Positions 9,033 through 21,236 of a stretch of 64,000 nt of DNA are shown piece after piece. The stretch comes from Pseudomonas pisciculturae. Its GTDB lineage: Bacteria; Pseudomonadota; Gammaproteobacteria; Pseudomonadales; Pseudomonadaceae. The notes below the pieces were generated by a model. It did no database searches. It saw nothing but the letters and a program-made list of their open reading frames with translations, and was not told the origin of the DNA. Each line of letters starts with the position of its first letter. The stretch's first letter is position 1. The stretch covers positions 186,001 to 250,000 of the forward strand of contig NZ_JACVZE010000003.1 of the NCBI RefSeq assembly GCF_015461805.1, in the 5' to 3' direction. Both the position numbers and the translations under genes were made by a program.

Positions 9033-10247
9033 TTACAGCTGACCGTCGCGGTCGCGAAAGCCCAACAGATACAACACCCCATCCAACCCCAACGTCGAAA
9101 TCGCCTGCTTGGCCGACTGCTTCACCAACGGCTTGGCGCGGAACGCCACACCCAACCCGGCAATCGCCAGCATCGGCAAATCATTTGCCCCGTCGCCGAC
9201 CGCAATGGTCTGCTCCAGACGCAAGCCTTCCTTGTGGGCCAATTCCTTCAGCAGGTCTGCTTTGCGCTGCGCGTCGACAATCGGCTCTACGGCAACGCCG
9301 GTCACTTTGCCATCCACCACTTCCAGCTCATTGGCGAATACGTAGTCGATGCCCAGCTTGGCCTGCAATTGCTTGGCGAAGTAGGTGAAGCCGCCGGACA
9401 GGATCGCCGTCTTGTAACCCAGGCGCTTAAGCTCAGCGAACAGGGTTTCGGCGCCTTCGGTCAGGCGCAGGGAGGCGCCGATGGAATCCAGCACGCTCAC
9501 GTCCAAGCCCTTGAGCAGCGCCAGGCGCTCTTTGAAGCTGGCGCGGAAGTCCAACTCACCGGCCATGGCGCGCTCGGTGATTTCGGAAACTTGTTCGCCC
9601 ACACCGGCCGCCTTGGCCAGTTCGTCGATGACTTCGGCTTCAATCAGCGTGGAGTCCATGTCGAACACCGCCAGGCGACGGTTGCGACGGAACAGCGAAT
9701 CTTCCTGGAAGGCGATGTCGACATTCAGTTCCTGGGCCACGCTGAGGAATTCGGCGCGTAGGGCCTGTGGGTCGGCCGGCTCACCGCGCACAGAGAACTC
9801 GATGCAGCCCTTGCCCTGGTCGGCCGGAGTATCCAGCGGCATGCGACCCGACAGACGGTCGATATGGTCGATATTCAAACCATATTGCGCCGTAATCGAG
9901 CTGACACGTTGCAGCTGCTCGGCGGTGACCTTGCGGGTCAGCAGGGTGACGATATGGCGCTTCTTGCCTTGACCAGCCACCCAATGCTGGTAATCAGCTT
10001 CGGACACCGGCGTAAAACGCACCTGTTGATCCAGCTTGTAGGCCGTAAACAGGATGTCTTTGAGTACCGAAGACGCCTGCTCGGTGCTCGGGATTTCGAC
10101 GAGGATGCCAAACGACAACGTGTCGTGGATCACCGCCTGGCCGATGTCGAGAATGTTCACACCACCCTGGGCCAGAACGCCGGTAATCGCCGCCGTAAGA
10201 CCCGGGCGGTCTTCACCGGTGATATTAATCAGGACAATTTCGCGCAA
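9033..10247 (-). CDS. serB: Phosphoserine phosphatase SerB
   Basis: SerB catalyses the last step of serine synthesis. The 404-residue protein is the long Pseudomonas form: two ACT-like regulatory domains in the first 185 residues, then a HAD phosphatase domain with the nucleophile motif DMDST (D196 nucleophile, D198 acid/base) and the late HAD motif GDGANDLPML. Its start is 130 bases from the divergent SMP/AhpA-type gene, the pairing also seen in enteric bacteria (serB-ytjB). Confidence 0.96.
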   Translation of the reverse strand: MREIVLINITGEDRPGLTAAITGVLAQGGVNILDIGQAVIHDTLSFGILVEIPSTEQASSVLKDILFTAYKLDQQVRFTPVSEADYQHWVAGQGKKRHIVTLLTRKVTAEQLQRVSSITAQYGLNIDHIDRLSGRMPLDTPADQGKGCIEFSVRGEPADPQALRAEFLSVAQELNVDIAFQEDSLFRRNRRLAVFDMDSTLIEAEVIDELAKAAGVGEQVSEITERAMAGELDFRASFKERLALLKGLDVSVLDSIGASLRLTEGAETLFAELKRLGYKTAILSGGFTYFAKQLQAKLGIDYVFANELEVVDGKVTGVAVEPIVDAQRKADLLKELAHKEGLRLEQTIAVGDGANDLPMLAIAGLGVAFRAKPLVKQSAKQAISTLGLDGVLYLLGFRDRDGQL

Positions 10248-10380
10248 GGCGCACCCCCAGGCTGGAAAAAAACCGCATTCTACCCACTTTCAGTGACCAT
10301 CGGGCGCAGCCAGCGCTTTGCCGGTTCTAGGGCTGTCGCTATACTGCGCGTCAACTTCACGGACCAAGAGCCGAGCGCAA

Positions 10381-11886
10381 GTGAACCGGCCCACGCCAGT
10401 AAAAACCGATAACTTCTTCCTGCTGATCTTCCGGGCACTGCGCCACCGCCGTGTGCCGATCGCATTACGCATCGCCAGCCATAACGTGATCCTGGTCGCC
10501 CTGGCCCTGGTGATCTATGCCTGCGTGATGGGCTTGCAGTTCAAGCAGGCCATGCACGAACAGGCCGACGCCCTGGGCGAGAGCCTGACCACGCAAACCG
10601 CCACCTCGGCGACTGAGCTGCTGGTGTCCAACGACATCCTCAGCCTCAACGTGCTGCTCAACAACCTGACCAAGAACCCGCTGGTGGCCCACGCCGCCAT
10701 CTACAGCGTGGACAACCGCATCATGGCCGAAGCCGGGCAGCGCCCGAAGAACGGCCTGCTGGGTGAAGCCGAAGGGTTGTACCAGAGCAACATCACGTTC
10801 CAGGACGTGAAGGCCGGCCAACTGCGCATCAGCCTCGATATGCAGCAATTCCAGCAGCCGATGACCATCAGCCTGCAAAGCATGGGCATCCTCAGTGCGA
10901 TCCTGCTGGCACTGGCGTTGGCCTTGAGCCTGCGCCTGGGTCGACATATCTCCACGCCCTTGATGCAACTGCGCATCTGGCTGCGGGACATCGACGAACA
11001 CACCCCGGCCACCGACCGCCAGGATGAAATCGGCGACCTCGCCCGCCAACTGCACGCAAGCTTTGCCCCGGAACCGGTGGTGCGTGAAGTCGAGCCTGAG
11101 CCTGATTACGACGACGAGCCCGAATTCGACGTCGATGGGCCTGGTTTCGACGAAAGCCCGCCGGTCGCGGGCCTCAAGCCTGCCACCCGCAAGGCGATCC
11201 AGGCCGAAGAAGACGAACAGGACGACGAAGACCCCTTCGCCGACCTGCGTGACACCTCGGCCAGCACGCCGGCTGCGGCGCCAAAACCGGCTCCGGTCAA
11301 GAATGCCGAGCCCCAGCACAGTGCCGTACTGGCTGTACAACTGGGCTCCCAGGACCAACTGCGCCGCTTGCCACGCGCTCGTCTTACCGAGTTGCTGGAG
11401 CGCTACCGCGACTGCCTCGACCAGGCGGCCTCGCTGTACCAAAGCGAGCTGCACACCCTGAACGACGGCAGCACGCTGATGCTGTTCCACAGTGAAGACA
11501 GCGGCGAAGACTACCTGACCAACGCCATCTGCTGCGGCGAGTTGCTGCGCGCCTTGGGCCACGAGTTGCAGATCGAAGTCGCTGACAGCGGCATCACCCT
11601 GCAGCTTCAACTCGGGCTGACCGTAGGCGACGATCTGTTTGGCATGAGCCAGATCGATCTGCTGCTGACCGAGATCGCCCAGGATGCACTGGCCCTGTCG
11701 CAACACAGCCGCAACCTGTTGCTGGTGGAGCGCAAGATCAGCGAAGACACGCTGATTCGCCAGCGCGCGCGCATCCGCCCGATTGCCAGCCCTGAAGGGG
11801 CAAGCTGTGTAGAGCGCTTGATGGAGCCGTACCCGTCGATGCTGGAGCGGCAATTGGCGCGGATGCACGAGACCCGCAAGCCCTAA
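10381..11886 (+). CDS. SMP/AhpA-family membrane protein
   Basis: The 501-residue product has a membrane segment near residues 31-50 (VILVALALVIYACVMGL), a periplasmic region of about 110 residues, a second membrane segment near 165-185 followed by a HAMP-like stretch (ISTPLMQLRIWLRDIDEH), an acidic low-complexity linker (about 235-315, rich in Glu, Asp and Pro) and a C-terminal globular domain. This is the SMP (YtjB/AhpA) type found beside serB; its biochemical function is not established. The GTG at 10381 is preferred; an upstream in-frame TTG at 10318 would add 21 unlikely residues. Confidence 0.75.
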   Translation: MNRPTPVKTDNFFLLIFRALRHRRVPIALRIASHNVILVALALVIYACVMGLQFKQAMHEQADALGESLTTQTATSATELLVSNDILSLNVLLNNLTKNPLVAHAAIYSVDNRIMAEAGQRPKNGLLGEAEGLYQSNITFQDVKAGQLRISLDMQQFQQPMTISLQSMGILSAILLALALALSLRLGRHISTPLMQLRIWLRDIDEHTPATDRQDEIGDLARQLHASFAPEPVVREVEPEPDYDDEPEFDVDGPGFDESPPVAGLKPATRKAIQAEEDEQDDEDPFADLRDTSASTPAAAPKPAPVKNAEPQHSAVLAVQLGSQDQLRRLPRARLTELLERYRDCLDQAASLYQSELHTLNDGSTLMLFHSEDSGEDYLTNAICCGELLRALGHELQIEVADSGITLQLQLGLTVGDDLFGMSQIDLLLTEIAQDALALSQHSRNLLLVERKISEDTLIRQRARIRPIASPEGASCVERLMEPYPSMLERQLARMHETRKP

Positions 11887-11920
11887 GCAACACTGCAACA
11901 TCCACTGTGGAGTGGGCTTA

Positions 11921-12010
11921 TGTGGGAGCGGGCTTGCTCGCGAAAGCGGTGGTTCAGTCACTGATGTATCGACTGACACTGCGCATTCGCGAGCAAGCCC
12001 GCTCCCACAG
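11921..12010. repeat. REP doublet (REPIN), GCGGGCTTGCTCGCG type
   Basis: Inverted arms GGGAGCGGGCTTGCTCGCG face each other across about 45 bases just after the SMP-type gene. Both arms are the same variant. Confidence 0.88.
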
Positions 12011-12043
12011 TAGATTTCAGTAACAGCTAAATCGCGCACAAAC

Positions 12044-12076
12044 AAAAAGGCCCGCTGAGTCAGCGGGCCTTTTTTT
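12044..12076. terminator. Bidirectional intrinsic terminator
   Basis: The stem AAAAAGGCCCGCTGA / TCAGCGGGCCTTTTT is followed by more T residues on the plus strand and preceded by A residues that become a U-run on the minus strand. It separates the plus-strand SMP-type gene from the minus-strand lipoprotein gene, so it can end both transcripts. Confidence 0.9.
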
Positions 12077-12092
12077 GTGTCAGCGATTCAGG

Positions 12093-12803
12093 TCAAAACC
12101 TGAACACTTCCATATCCGTACGAATCGGCGTGGCCATCGGCATCTTCGGCTTCTGCGGCTCTGCGGGCTTGGCCTGTACCGGAGCGCTCTGCTTGCGTGG
12201 CGCCTCGGCAATCGGTGGCTGGTTAGCCAGTGGCTTGAGGGCCACCGACAACTGCTGCGCCAAGTGCTGCAACAACACGCCCTGGGCCTGGACCTGGGAC
12301 GCGGTGGTGCCCGCGTGCTCTTCCTGCAAATGCACGATGCGGCTATCGCGCACCTGGCCACGGCGATCAATCAGTCGCCATTGGGCGTCGAGGATCGCCG
12401 GCTGGGAAGTGCCGGAGTCCAAACGGGTAATCGTCAGCAAGACCTGCACATCCGGGGAAAAACCAGCGGGCGCAGGCGAAAGGACCACGCGCTGGCTGTC
12501 CAAGTGACCGGCCACCTGGCGCAACATCAACTGGTTGATGTCGGACGACAAGCTACCCGCCCAACGGCCATCAGTGGAACCTTGCAGGCTGCCGTCGTTC
12601 TGACGTTGCAGCAGGGTTTCGCGTTGCAGGTAGTCAGCGACGACTACCGGGCCCAGCAATACAGCCATGCCAGCCGTTTGGGCTGGCTGAGCCGGACTTC
12701 CGCTGTCCAGCTGGTACAGCGACACCGGCTGGTGTGTGCTGCAACCCGCCAGCCCCAAAAGGCCAGCGAGTACAAAAATAAAAGGAAGGCGTGGAGCAGT
12801 CAT
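12093..12803 (-). CDS. PqiC-like (ABC-type transport auxiliary) lipoprotein
   Basis: The start chosen (12803; an adjacent ATG at 12806 is equally possible) gives 236 residues beginning with a lipoprotein signal and lipobox LAGC (Cys20). The mature part has the YQLDSG strand and the pattern of the DUF330/PqiC family, outer-membrane lipoproteins that accompany MCE-type lipid transport systems. A C-terminal Pro/Lys/Ala-rich tail is unusual for PqiC. No MCE protein gene is adjacent, so the partner is not shown by context. Upstream codons in the same frame lack any signal-peptide character and were rejected. Confidence 0.72.
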   Translation of the reverse strand: MTAPRLPFIFVLAGLLGLAGCSTHQPVSLYQLDSGSPAQPAQTAGMAVLLGPVVVADYLQRETLLQRQNDGSLQGSTDGRWAGSLSSDINQLMLRQVAGHLDSQRVVLSPAPAGFSPDVQVLLTITRLDSGTSQPAILDAQWRLIDRRGQVRDSRIVHLQEEHAGTTASQVQAQGVLLQHLAQQLSVALKPLANQPPIAEAPRKQSAPVQAKPAEPQKPKMPMATPIRTDMEVFRF

Positions 12804-12936
12804 CATCCCATCCAGGTGGCTGCCACAAGGCGAACCACAATGTAATACTAAAAATAACCTAAACACGCTCGGCCACGCCGGCGCTGGAAAGGCCATATCA
12901 TCCGTGAATATGCGCCATGACTCCAGCGCCAAAGCG

Positions 12937-12964
12937 CCGATCTACGCGTTAAATCGTAGATCGG
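12937..12964. repeat. Inverted repeat after parC
   Basis: A 10-bp stem (CCGATCTACG / CGTAGATCGG) with an 8-base loop lies 16 bases beyond the parC stop codon. It has no T-run on either strand, so it may be an RNA-stabilising or weak termination structure rather than a classical intrinsic terminator. Confidence 0.5.
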
Positions 12965-12979
12965 GGGCTCTAATACGCC

Positions 12980-15244
12980 TTAAACGGGCGTTTCCACCAA
13001 CAAAGCATCTACACGCTGGAAACCACGCGGCAGTTTATTACCGCGACGACCGCGCTCGCCTTTGTAGTGCTCCAGGTCGTCAGGTCGCAATGACAGCGTA
13101 CGCTTACCAGCCTGCAATACCAGCGTGGCGCCTTCCGGGATCACAGCGATGTCGGTCACGTACTCTTCGCGACTGGCCACCCGCTCGCCTGGAATCCCAA
13201 TAATCTTGTTGCCCTTGCCCTTACCCAGCTGTGGCAGATCGCTGATCTTGAACACCAGCAAACGCCCTTCGGTGGTCACCGAGGCCAGCCAATTGCTCTC
13301 ACGGTTATCCACGGGCCTCGGCAGGATCACCTTGGCGTTGTTCGGCAGACTCAACAACGCCTTGCCCGCCTTGTTCTTGGCCTGCAGGTCTTCACCCTTG
13401 ACCACAAAGCCGTAACCCGCATCGGACGCGATGACATACAGCGCATCATCTTCCGGCAGCAGCACACACTCGAAACTCGCCCCAGGTGGCGGCGTGAGGC
13501 GCCCGGTCAGCGGTTCGCCCTGCCCCCGTGCAGACGGCAAGGTGTGGGCCGGTACCGAATAACTGCGCCCGGTCGAGTCGATAAACACCGCAAACTGGTT
13601 GGAACGCCCGGCCGCAGCCGTTTTGAAACCGTCACCGGCTTTGTACGACAAGCCAGTGGCGTCAATATCATGCCCTTTGGCGGAACGAACCCAACCCTTT
13701 TCCGACAGAACGACGGTAATTTTCTCGTTTGGCAACAGCTCGGTTTCTGTCAGCGCTTTCGCTTCGGCGCGTTGCACGATTGGCGAGCGACGATCATCGC
13801 CGTAGGTTTCGGCGTCTTTGATCAGCTCGCTGCGCACCAGCTTTTTCAGCTTCGCTTCGCTGCCCAACAGGGCTTGCAGCTTGGCTTGCTCCTTGAGCAG
13901 TGCGTCTTGCTCGTCGCGCAGCTTCATTTCTTCCAGTCGCGCCAACTGACGCAAACGGGTGTCGAGAATGTAGTCAGCCTGGATCTCGCTAAGGTCGAAA
14001 CGCGCAATCAGCTCGGCTTTCGGGTGCTCAGCGGTACGGATGATGTGGATCACTTCATCCAGGTTGAGGTACGCAATCAGCAAACCGTCCAACAGGTGCA
14101 GGCGGCGCTCGACCTTATCCAGACGGAATTGCAGGCGGCGACGAACGGTCTGCACGCGAAATTCCAGCCACTCCACCAGCAGGTTGCGCAGGTTTTTCAG
14201 CTGCGGCTTGCCATCGAGGCCGATGATGTTGACGTTAACGCGGTAGCTCGACTCAAGGTCGGTGCTGGCAAACAGATGCTGCATCAGCACTTCATGATCG
14301 ACCCGGCTGTTGGTCGGGATGATCACGATGCGGCATGGGTTCTCATGGTCAGACTCGTCACGCAAGTCGGCAACCTGCGGCAACTTCGACGGCTTGGCCT
14401 GCATCAGCGCGGCGATCTGCTCCAGCACCTTGGCACCAGACACCTGGTGCGGCAGCGCGGTGACGATAATGTCGCCGTCTTCTATATGGTACACAGCGCG
14501 CATGCGCACCGAGCCTTTGCCGGTCTCGTACATCTTCAGCAGGTCGGCACGCGGCGTGATGATTTCGGCTTCGGTCGGGTAGTCCGGGCCCTGGATATGC
14601 TCGCAGAGCTGCTCGACCGTAGCCTTTGGCTCATCGAGTAAGCGTACGCACGCCGTGGCGACTTCCCGCAGGTTGTGCGGCGGCACATCGGTGGCCATAC
14701 CCACGGCGATACCGGTGGTGCCATTGAGCAGGATATTCGGCAAACGCGCCGGCAATACCAGCGGTTCGTCCAGAGTGCCGTCGAAGTTCGGGCCCCAGTC
14801 GGCGGTGCCCTGCCCCAACTCACTCAGCAGTACTTCCGAGTAGCGCGACAGACGCGCCTCGGTGTATCGCATGGCGGCGAAGGACTTGGGATCATCCGGC
14901 GCCCCCCAGTTGCCCTGGCCGTCCACCAGCGTGTAGCGATAGCTGAACGGCTGGGCCATGAGCACCATGGCCTCATAGCAGGCGGAGTCGCCATGGGGGT
15001 GGAACTTACCGAGTACGTCACCAACGGTACGCGCCGATTTCTTGTGCTTGGAGTCGGCGTCCAGGCCCAACTCACTCATGGCGTAGATGATGCGCCGTTG
15101 CACGGGTTTGAGGCCGTCGCCGATATGCGGCAAGGCACGGTCCATGATCACGTACATGGAGTAGTTGAGGTAGGCATTTTCGGTGAAGTCAGCCAGCGAC
15201 CGGCGTTCTACGCCATCTAAGCTGTCTGCAAGGATGTCACTCAT
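12980..15244 (-). CDS. parC: DNA topoisomerase IV subunit A
   Basis: ParC is the DNA-cleaving subunit of the chromosome-decatenating enzyme. The 754-residue protein starts with the winged-helix region containing the catalytic Tyr127 ([10 protein letters not shown]), followed by the tower, a coiled-coil stretch near residues 430-490 and C-terminal beta-propeller repeats. The quinolone-resistance positions carry the sensitive residues Ser87 and Glu91 ([12 protein letters not shown]). The partner subunit parE lies two genes upstream on the same strand. Confidence 0.98.
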   Translation of the reverse strand: MSDILADSLDGVERRSLADFTENAYLNYSMYVIMDRALPHIGDGLKPVQRRIIYAMSELGLDADSKHKKSARTVGDVLGKFHPHGDSACYEAMVLMAQPFSYRYTLVDGQGNWGAPDDPKSFAAMRYTEARLSRYSEVLLSELGQGTADWGPNFDGTLDEPLVLPARLPNILLNGTTGIAVGMATDVPPHNLREVATACVRLLDEPKATVEQLCEHIQGPDYPTEAEIITPRADLLKMYETGKGSVRMRAVYHIEDGDIIVTALPHQVSGAKVLEQIAALMQAKPSKLPQVADLRDESDHENPCRIVIIPTNSRVDHEVLMQHLFASTDLESSYRVNVNIIGLDGKPQLKNLRNLLVEWLEFRVQTVRRRLQFRLDKVERRLHLLDGLLIAYLNLDEVIHIIRTAEHPKAELIARFDLSEIQADYILDTRLRQLARLEEMKLRDEQDALLKEQAKLQALLGSEAKLKKLVRSELIKDAETYGDDRRSPIVQRAEAKALTETELLPNEKITVVLSEKGWVRSAKGHDIDATGLSYKAGDGFKTAAAGRSNQFAVFIDSTGRSYSVPAHTLPSARGQGEPLTGRLTPPPGASFECVLLPEDDALYVIASDAGYGFVVKGEDLQAKNKAGKALLSLPNNAKVILPRPVDNRESNWLASVTTEGRLLVFKISDLPQLGKGKGNKIIGIPGERVASREEYVTDIAVIPEGATLVLQAGKRTLSLRPDDLEHYKGERGRRGNKLPRGFQRVDALLVETPV

Positions 15245-15314
15245 GCGGGCCTCATCATTTGGTAAGACGCAGCGAAAATGTCGCGACGTCGGGTCAATTC
15301 AGGAAATTCAGTGT

Positions 15315-16309
15315 TCATGGTTGGGCACTCCAACCACCGGCCGGGGCGGCGAAACGATAGACCACCGGGCGTTTTTCACCATCGGCGCGCGGGCCGAAAT
15401 TGTTGTCGATGCCCAGCCAGGCGCCGTCTGCGTCCACCACCAGGGCTTCGGCCAAGCCGTAGGGCTGGGGATAACTGCGTTCGGGCGCCAGGGTTTCGTC
15501 GGCAAACGACCAGCACAGCTCGACTTTGGCGGTGACCGCATCACGCCGGCAAATCTGAAACGCATTGCGCTCCAGGGTAAATAGCTTGCCGTTGAACAGC
15601 GCCAGGTCGGCGAAATCCTTGGACACGGCCTTGGCATTGGTGAACTTGGCCGGCTGCACTTCCTGGCCCGCTTCGCTCAACAACACACAGGGGCCGTCAC
15701 AGCCCCACAGGCTTTGCGGGCGCTTGATGGAAATCAACCCACGCCGTTCACGCTCGGCCGCCAACCAGATCTGGTTGCCCTCGGGGTTGATCGCCAACCC
15801 TTCAAACAAGGCGTTGAAGTGCAGCAACATGCCACTGGCCCGGGCTTCACGCACCATGCCCGGGGCAATCTTCAACCACTCGGGCTCGCCGCTCGCCGGC
15901 ACTTTCAGCACCGCCGCATGGGATTCACTGACGATATAGCGATTACCGGCGGCATCGCAGGTGATGCCTTCAAAATCCAGGTCGCCACCGCGAATGAACG
16001 ACGCTGCCTTGGTGCGCGAACGCAAACCCCAGGGCAGCCCGGACTCCGGCACCGGCGGCACATCGATCGTGACCGCTTCGGCCTGCCAGGTCAGCGCGCT
16101 GATATCCAGGCGGTAGATTTGGTCGTCGTCGCGGTCCGAAACGGTCCACAGCTCCTTGCCACACAGGGCCAGCCCAGACAGGTTGCCACCGCGCATGCCG
16201 TCCACCGGGTGCTCAGAGACAAGCTTGAGCTCAGCCACGGGGGCGGCCGCCACCTGGGTGGCCGCCAGCCCGCTCAACATCAGGATCGCCAGGGCGAAAC
16301 CTGTGCGCA

Positions 16310-16310
<1 letters not shown>
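15315..16310 (-). CDS. Secreted esterase-like/phytase-like protein
   Basis: The 331-residue protein has a clear Sec signal peptide (first 23 residues, ending TQVAAA) and a beta-propeller-type region with SGLALCGKELWTVSDRDD and DFEGITCDAAGNRYIVSESH, typical of the esterase-like activity of phytase family. The substrate is unknown. Its ATG shares one base with the parE stop (TGATG), so it is translationally coupled between parE and parC, an arrangement I recall as conserved in pseudomonads but without a clear link to topoisomerase function. Confidence 0.78.
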
Positions 16311-18238
<1,928 letters not shown>

Positions 18239-18258
18239 TTAAAAAATGACCTGCGACT

Positions 18259-18867
18259 TTACAGTGCCGCAAAGTCGAAGGATTGATACTGATCTGCGCC
18301 AATGCCGGCAAAGCTCAACAGGGCCGGCAGTTGCTGGGCGAAACCCTGGTAACCATGGTCGCCACCGGCCTGGATGCGCAAGGCGCAGGCCCGGTAGTAC
18401 TGCTGGGCGAGGCGATAGTCCAGGGTTTCGTCCCCGGTCTGCAACCACACCTGATAACGCGCAGCATCCTGGGGCGCCGCCACTTCCAACTCGGCCAATG
18501 CCGTGACGTGGTCGAGGGTCAATTCCCAGCTTTCATCGGTGTAGAGGTTCTTCTGGGTGCCCAGGTAACCGTCGAACATCCGATGGGGGCTCACTGCGGG
18601 GTTGACCAGCAGCGCCTTGAGGCCATGGCGTTCGGCAAGATGGGTTGCATAGTAGCCGCCGAGTGAGCTGCCGACCAGCAGTGGCCGGCCCAGTTCAGCG
18701 ATAGCCGCTTCCAACTGGGGAATTGCCTGACGGGGATGGTGATGCAGGGCCGGCACGCGCAGTTGATCGGCCAGACCCAGTGCGCCCATCACGGTGATTA
18801 GTTGGCTGGCCTTGTTGGACGCCGGCGCACTGTTGAAACCGTGGATATACAGGATCGAAGCGGGCAT
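18259..18867 (-). CDS. yqiA: YqiA/YcfP-family alpha/beta hydrolase (esterase)
   Basis: The start at 18867 gives 202 residues beginning MPASILYIHGFNSAP and is preceded by GGAGAG at 7-12 bases; an upstream in-frame codon at 18933 is not supported. Motifs are the oxyanion HGFNS near residue 9 and the nucleophile elbow GSSLGG, with a C-terminal catalytic His in GGDHGYQGF. YqiA proteins are small intracellular esterases acting on acyl-CoA-like or short-chain esters in vitro. It ends 45 bases upstream of the parE start, on the same strand. Confidence 0.88.
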   Translation of the reverse strand: MPASILYIHGFNSAPASNKASQLITVMGALGLADQLRVPALHHHPRQAIPQLEAAIAELGRPLLVGSSLGGYYATHLAERHGLKALLVNPAVSPHRMFDGYLGTQKNLYTDESWELTLDHVTALAELEVAAPQDAARYQVWLQTGDETLDYRLAQQYYRACALRIQAGGDHGYQGFAQQLPALLSFAGIGADQYQSFDFAAL

Positions 18868-18960
18868 GCCGGGCTCTCCGTGACTTAGGCCAAAGAGGCG
18901 CAGTTTACAGGGATCGGAGTGGTGTGTGAGCACTCGATCTCCCTGAAACCATAGAACCCA

Positions 18961-19050
18961 TGTGGGAGGGGGCTTGCCCCCGATAGCAGAGTGTCAGGCA
19001 CTGTATCTGTGGCTGACCCACCGCTATCGGGGGCAAGCCCCCTCCCACAT
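18961..19050. repeat. REP doublet (REPIN), GGGGGCTTGCCCCCG type
   Basis: Inverted arms GGGAGGGGGCTTGCCCCCG face each other across about 40 bases between yqiA and cpdA. Both arms are the same variant, and the spacer resembles that of the pair at 27191. Confidence 0.88.
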
Positions 19051-19072
19051 TTTTGATCCGTGTTTGCAGCTT

Positions 19073-19888
19073 TTAATAGCCGTTGCTGCCGTAATCCACC
19101 GTAAAGGCAAAGCCTTGCACCCGCTCCACACCCGTCTCCAACCGCCCGTCGGCATGCAACCGCAACCACCGATACCCCGGCGCCTGCTCGCTGACCTTGA
19201 AGTCTTCACTGCCCGGCGCGAACTGGATGCAGGTAGACGGCGAGGCCAACAACCGTACGCCATTGCGCTCGCGGTCGATCTCTTGGTGCACATGCCCCCA
19301 CAACACCGCCTTGACCTGCGGAAAACGGTCCAGCACGGCGAACAGGGCTTCGGGGTTACGCAGGCCAATAGGCTCCATCCACGCACACCCGATAGGCACC
19401 GGATGATGGTGGAAACACACCAGATGATGACGGCTCGGCGCTTCACTCAGCGCCTGGGCCAGCAATTGCAGTTGCGAGTCCTGCAAGTAACCGGGTACCG
19501 AGCCCGGTACGGCGGAGTCCAGCAAAGTGATGCGCCAGTTGCCGATATCGACCACCGGCTCCAGAAAATCGCTGTGCTCGGCGGCGCGGACCATCACCTG
19601 CGGCTCATCGTGATTGCCAGGAATCCAGCGCGCCGGCGCGTCGATCTGCCGGGTCAGGTCGCGAAATTGCTGGTAAGACTCGAGCGTGCCGTCCTGGGAC
19701 AAGTCCCCCGTGGCCAGCATCAAGTCGACGCGGGGCTGCTGCGTGCGCACCAGCTCGATCACCCGTTGCAGGCTGTCACGGGTATTCATACCCAATAGCG
19801 TGCCGTCGGCCTCGGCAAAGAGGTGGCTGTCGGACAGTTGCACCAGCAACGCTGAGGCGTCAGGGGTCACAGTGGATACGCTCGGCAA
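19073..19888 (-). CDS. cpdA: 3',5'-cyclic-AMP phosphodiesterase CpdA
   Basis: This class III metallophosphoesterase hydrolyses cAMP and in Pseudomonas tunes Vfr signalling. The metal-binding motifs appear in order: DSH near the N-terminus, GDLSQDG, GNHDEP, HHHP and GHVH. The TTG at 19888 is preferred because GGGAGAG lies 5-11 bases upstream; it gives 271 residues. A TTG at 19906 would add six residues. It is followed downstream by a REP pair and yqiA. Confidence 0.9.
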   Translation of the reverse strand: MPSVSTVTPDASALLVQLSDSHLFAEADGTLLGMNTRDSLQRVIELVRTQQPRVDLMLATGDLSQDGTLESYQQFRDLTRQIDAPARWIPGNHDEPQVMVRAAEHSDFLEPVVDIGNWRITLLDSAVPGSVPGYLQDSQLQLLAQALSEAPSRHHLVCFHHHPVPIGCAWMEPIGLRNPEALFAVLDRFPQVKAVLWGHVHQEIDRERNGVRLLASPSTCIQFAPGSEDFKVSEQAPGYRWLRLHADGRLETGVERVQGFAFTVDYGSNGY

Positions 19889-19986
19889 GGCGCTCTCCCA
19901 AGGCAATCACAGAAATGGACGTGTAGCGTGATTATGCTGGGCAGCACACCAAAGAGGAAATACAAGGAATCAGATACAGTTCACAT

Positions 19987-20436
19987 CTACCGCACAGCTT
20001 CGAACTCATGACCCAGGGCCAGGCAATGGCTCAACCATTCACCGAGGAACACATTGAGCTGTGCTTTCTCATCGGGCTGGTGCATGAACACGTTCGGGTA
20101 AGGATAGATGCTGCGAAAGCGCCGCGCATGTTCGGCGCTGATCACTTCGGCCATTCGCGCATCGTGGTACACCTGCACCTCCAGTTGCGGCACCGGCAGC
20201 CACGGCAGGCTGTGCTCCTGGCGCACGCGCAGGGTGGTGGTGTACGGGCAATTGATGATCACTTCCAGAGTGAGCACGCCGAGCATCTGGTCGCCGTGGG
20301 TCACCGCGATACGCCGCGCCGCAGGGGCGTGGCGCATATCCGGCAGCAGACGCATCAGCCGCGCATAGTTGGCCTCGCACGCCGCTTGCAGCCCGATCAG
20401 GTCGACTCGGTATCGTTCTCGTGCCTTTACTGCCAT
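19987..20436 (-). CDS. DUF1249 domain-containing protein
   Basis: The 149-residue protein is a DUF1249 member (YqiB-like), seen as LIGLQAACEANYARLMRLLPD at the N-terminus, then an AVTHGDQMLGVLTLEVI strand pair and the YHDARMAEVISAEHARRF segment. No function is established. It overlaps the end of nudF by 10 bases and precedes cpdA, the same nudF-yqiB-cpdA-yqiA-parE order that enteric bacteria have. Confidence 0.9.
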   Translation of the reverse strand: MAVKARERYRVDLIGLQAACEANYARLMRLLPDMRHAPAARRIAVTHGDQMLGVLTLEVIINCPYTTTLRVRQEHSLPWLPVPQLEVQVYHDARMAEVISAEHARRFRSIYPYPNVFMHQPDEKAQLNVFLGEWLSHCLALGHEFEAVR

Positions 20437-21044
20437 AACCCCCTCACTTCCGCGCGATTAAGCGCAAGCCATTGCAGGGCGATAATGCTGGCTGCGTTGG
20501 AAATTTTACCGTCACGTACCGCTTGCAGAGCATCTTCAAACGCCCAAACGGTGACGCGGATGTCTTCGGCTTCTTCTTCCAATCCATGGACACCCCCCAC
20601 TCCGGTGCTGTCGCAGCGGCCCAGGTACAGGTGGACAAATTCGGTGCTGCCGCCGGGCGACGGGAAATATTTGGTGATCGGCCACAGCGCGGAGAATGTC
20701 AGCCCAGCTTCCTCCTCGGCCTCGCGGTGTGCAACCTCCTCGGGTTGCTCATCCTTGTCGATCAGCCCTGCGACCATCTCGATCAGCCACGGGTTGTCGG
20801 TACGGCCCATGGCACCGATGCGAAATTGCTCGTTCAACACCACTTCATCGCGTTGCGGGTCATAAGGCAATACACACACGGCGTCATGACGAACGAAGAC
20901 TTCGCGGTTGATCACCCGGCTCATGCCGCCGTCGAATTTCTCGTGGCGCAGCTGCAGGCGGTCGAGCTGATAGAAGCCCTTGAACGCATTGTCGCGCTGA
21001 ACAATTTCAATTTTGCTCGGCGTCGATTTTGCAAAGTCCGTCAT
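20427..21044 (-). CDS. nudF: ADP-ribose pyrophosphatase (Nudix hydrolase)
   Basis: The start at 21044 follows AGGAAAGG and gives 205 residues; the longer frame from 21155 lacks support. A complete Nudix box is present (G-x5-E-x7-REAEEEAGL within MVAGLIDKDEQPEEVAHREAEEEAGL region near residues 90-115). The enzyme hydrolyses ADP-ribose to AMP and ribose 5-phosphate. It heads the nudF, DUF1249, cpdA run and is divergent from the DUF3298 lipoprotein gene. Confidence 0.92.
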   Translation of the reverse strand: MTDFAKSTPSKIEIVQRDNAFKGFYQLDRLQLRHEKFDGGMSRVINREVFVRHDAVCVLPYDPQRDEVVLNEQFRIGAMGRTDNPWLIEMVAGLIDKDEQPEEVAHREAEEEAGLTFSALWPITKYFPSPGGSTEFVHLYLGRCDSTGVGGVHGLEEEAEDIRVTVWAFEDALQAVRDGKISNAASIIALQWLALNRAEVRGLWQ

Positions 21045-21236
21045 ATCCTTTCCTCGTTGTGCCTGCGCAATTGGCGCCATCCTAACGCGCTCGTGCCCGT
21101 TGATGCAGCCCCTTTCCGGTTGCCGGGATAGACGGCGGGCGTCAAACTCGCTCAAATCAGTTTAGTGGCGAACTGACTGCCACGCTGGTAGTCGAAGCTG
21201 CACAATTTCGCTCTTATCGTTAGACGAAGGACACCC

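Noticed and set aside
12937..12964. Intrinsic terminator for parC
   Set aside because: The stem is good but no T-run follows on either strand, so it is reported only as an inverted repeat.
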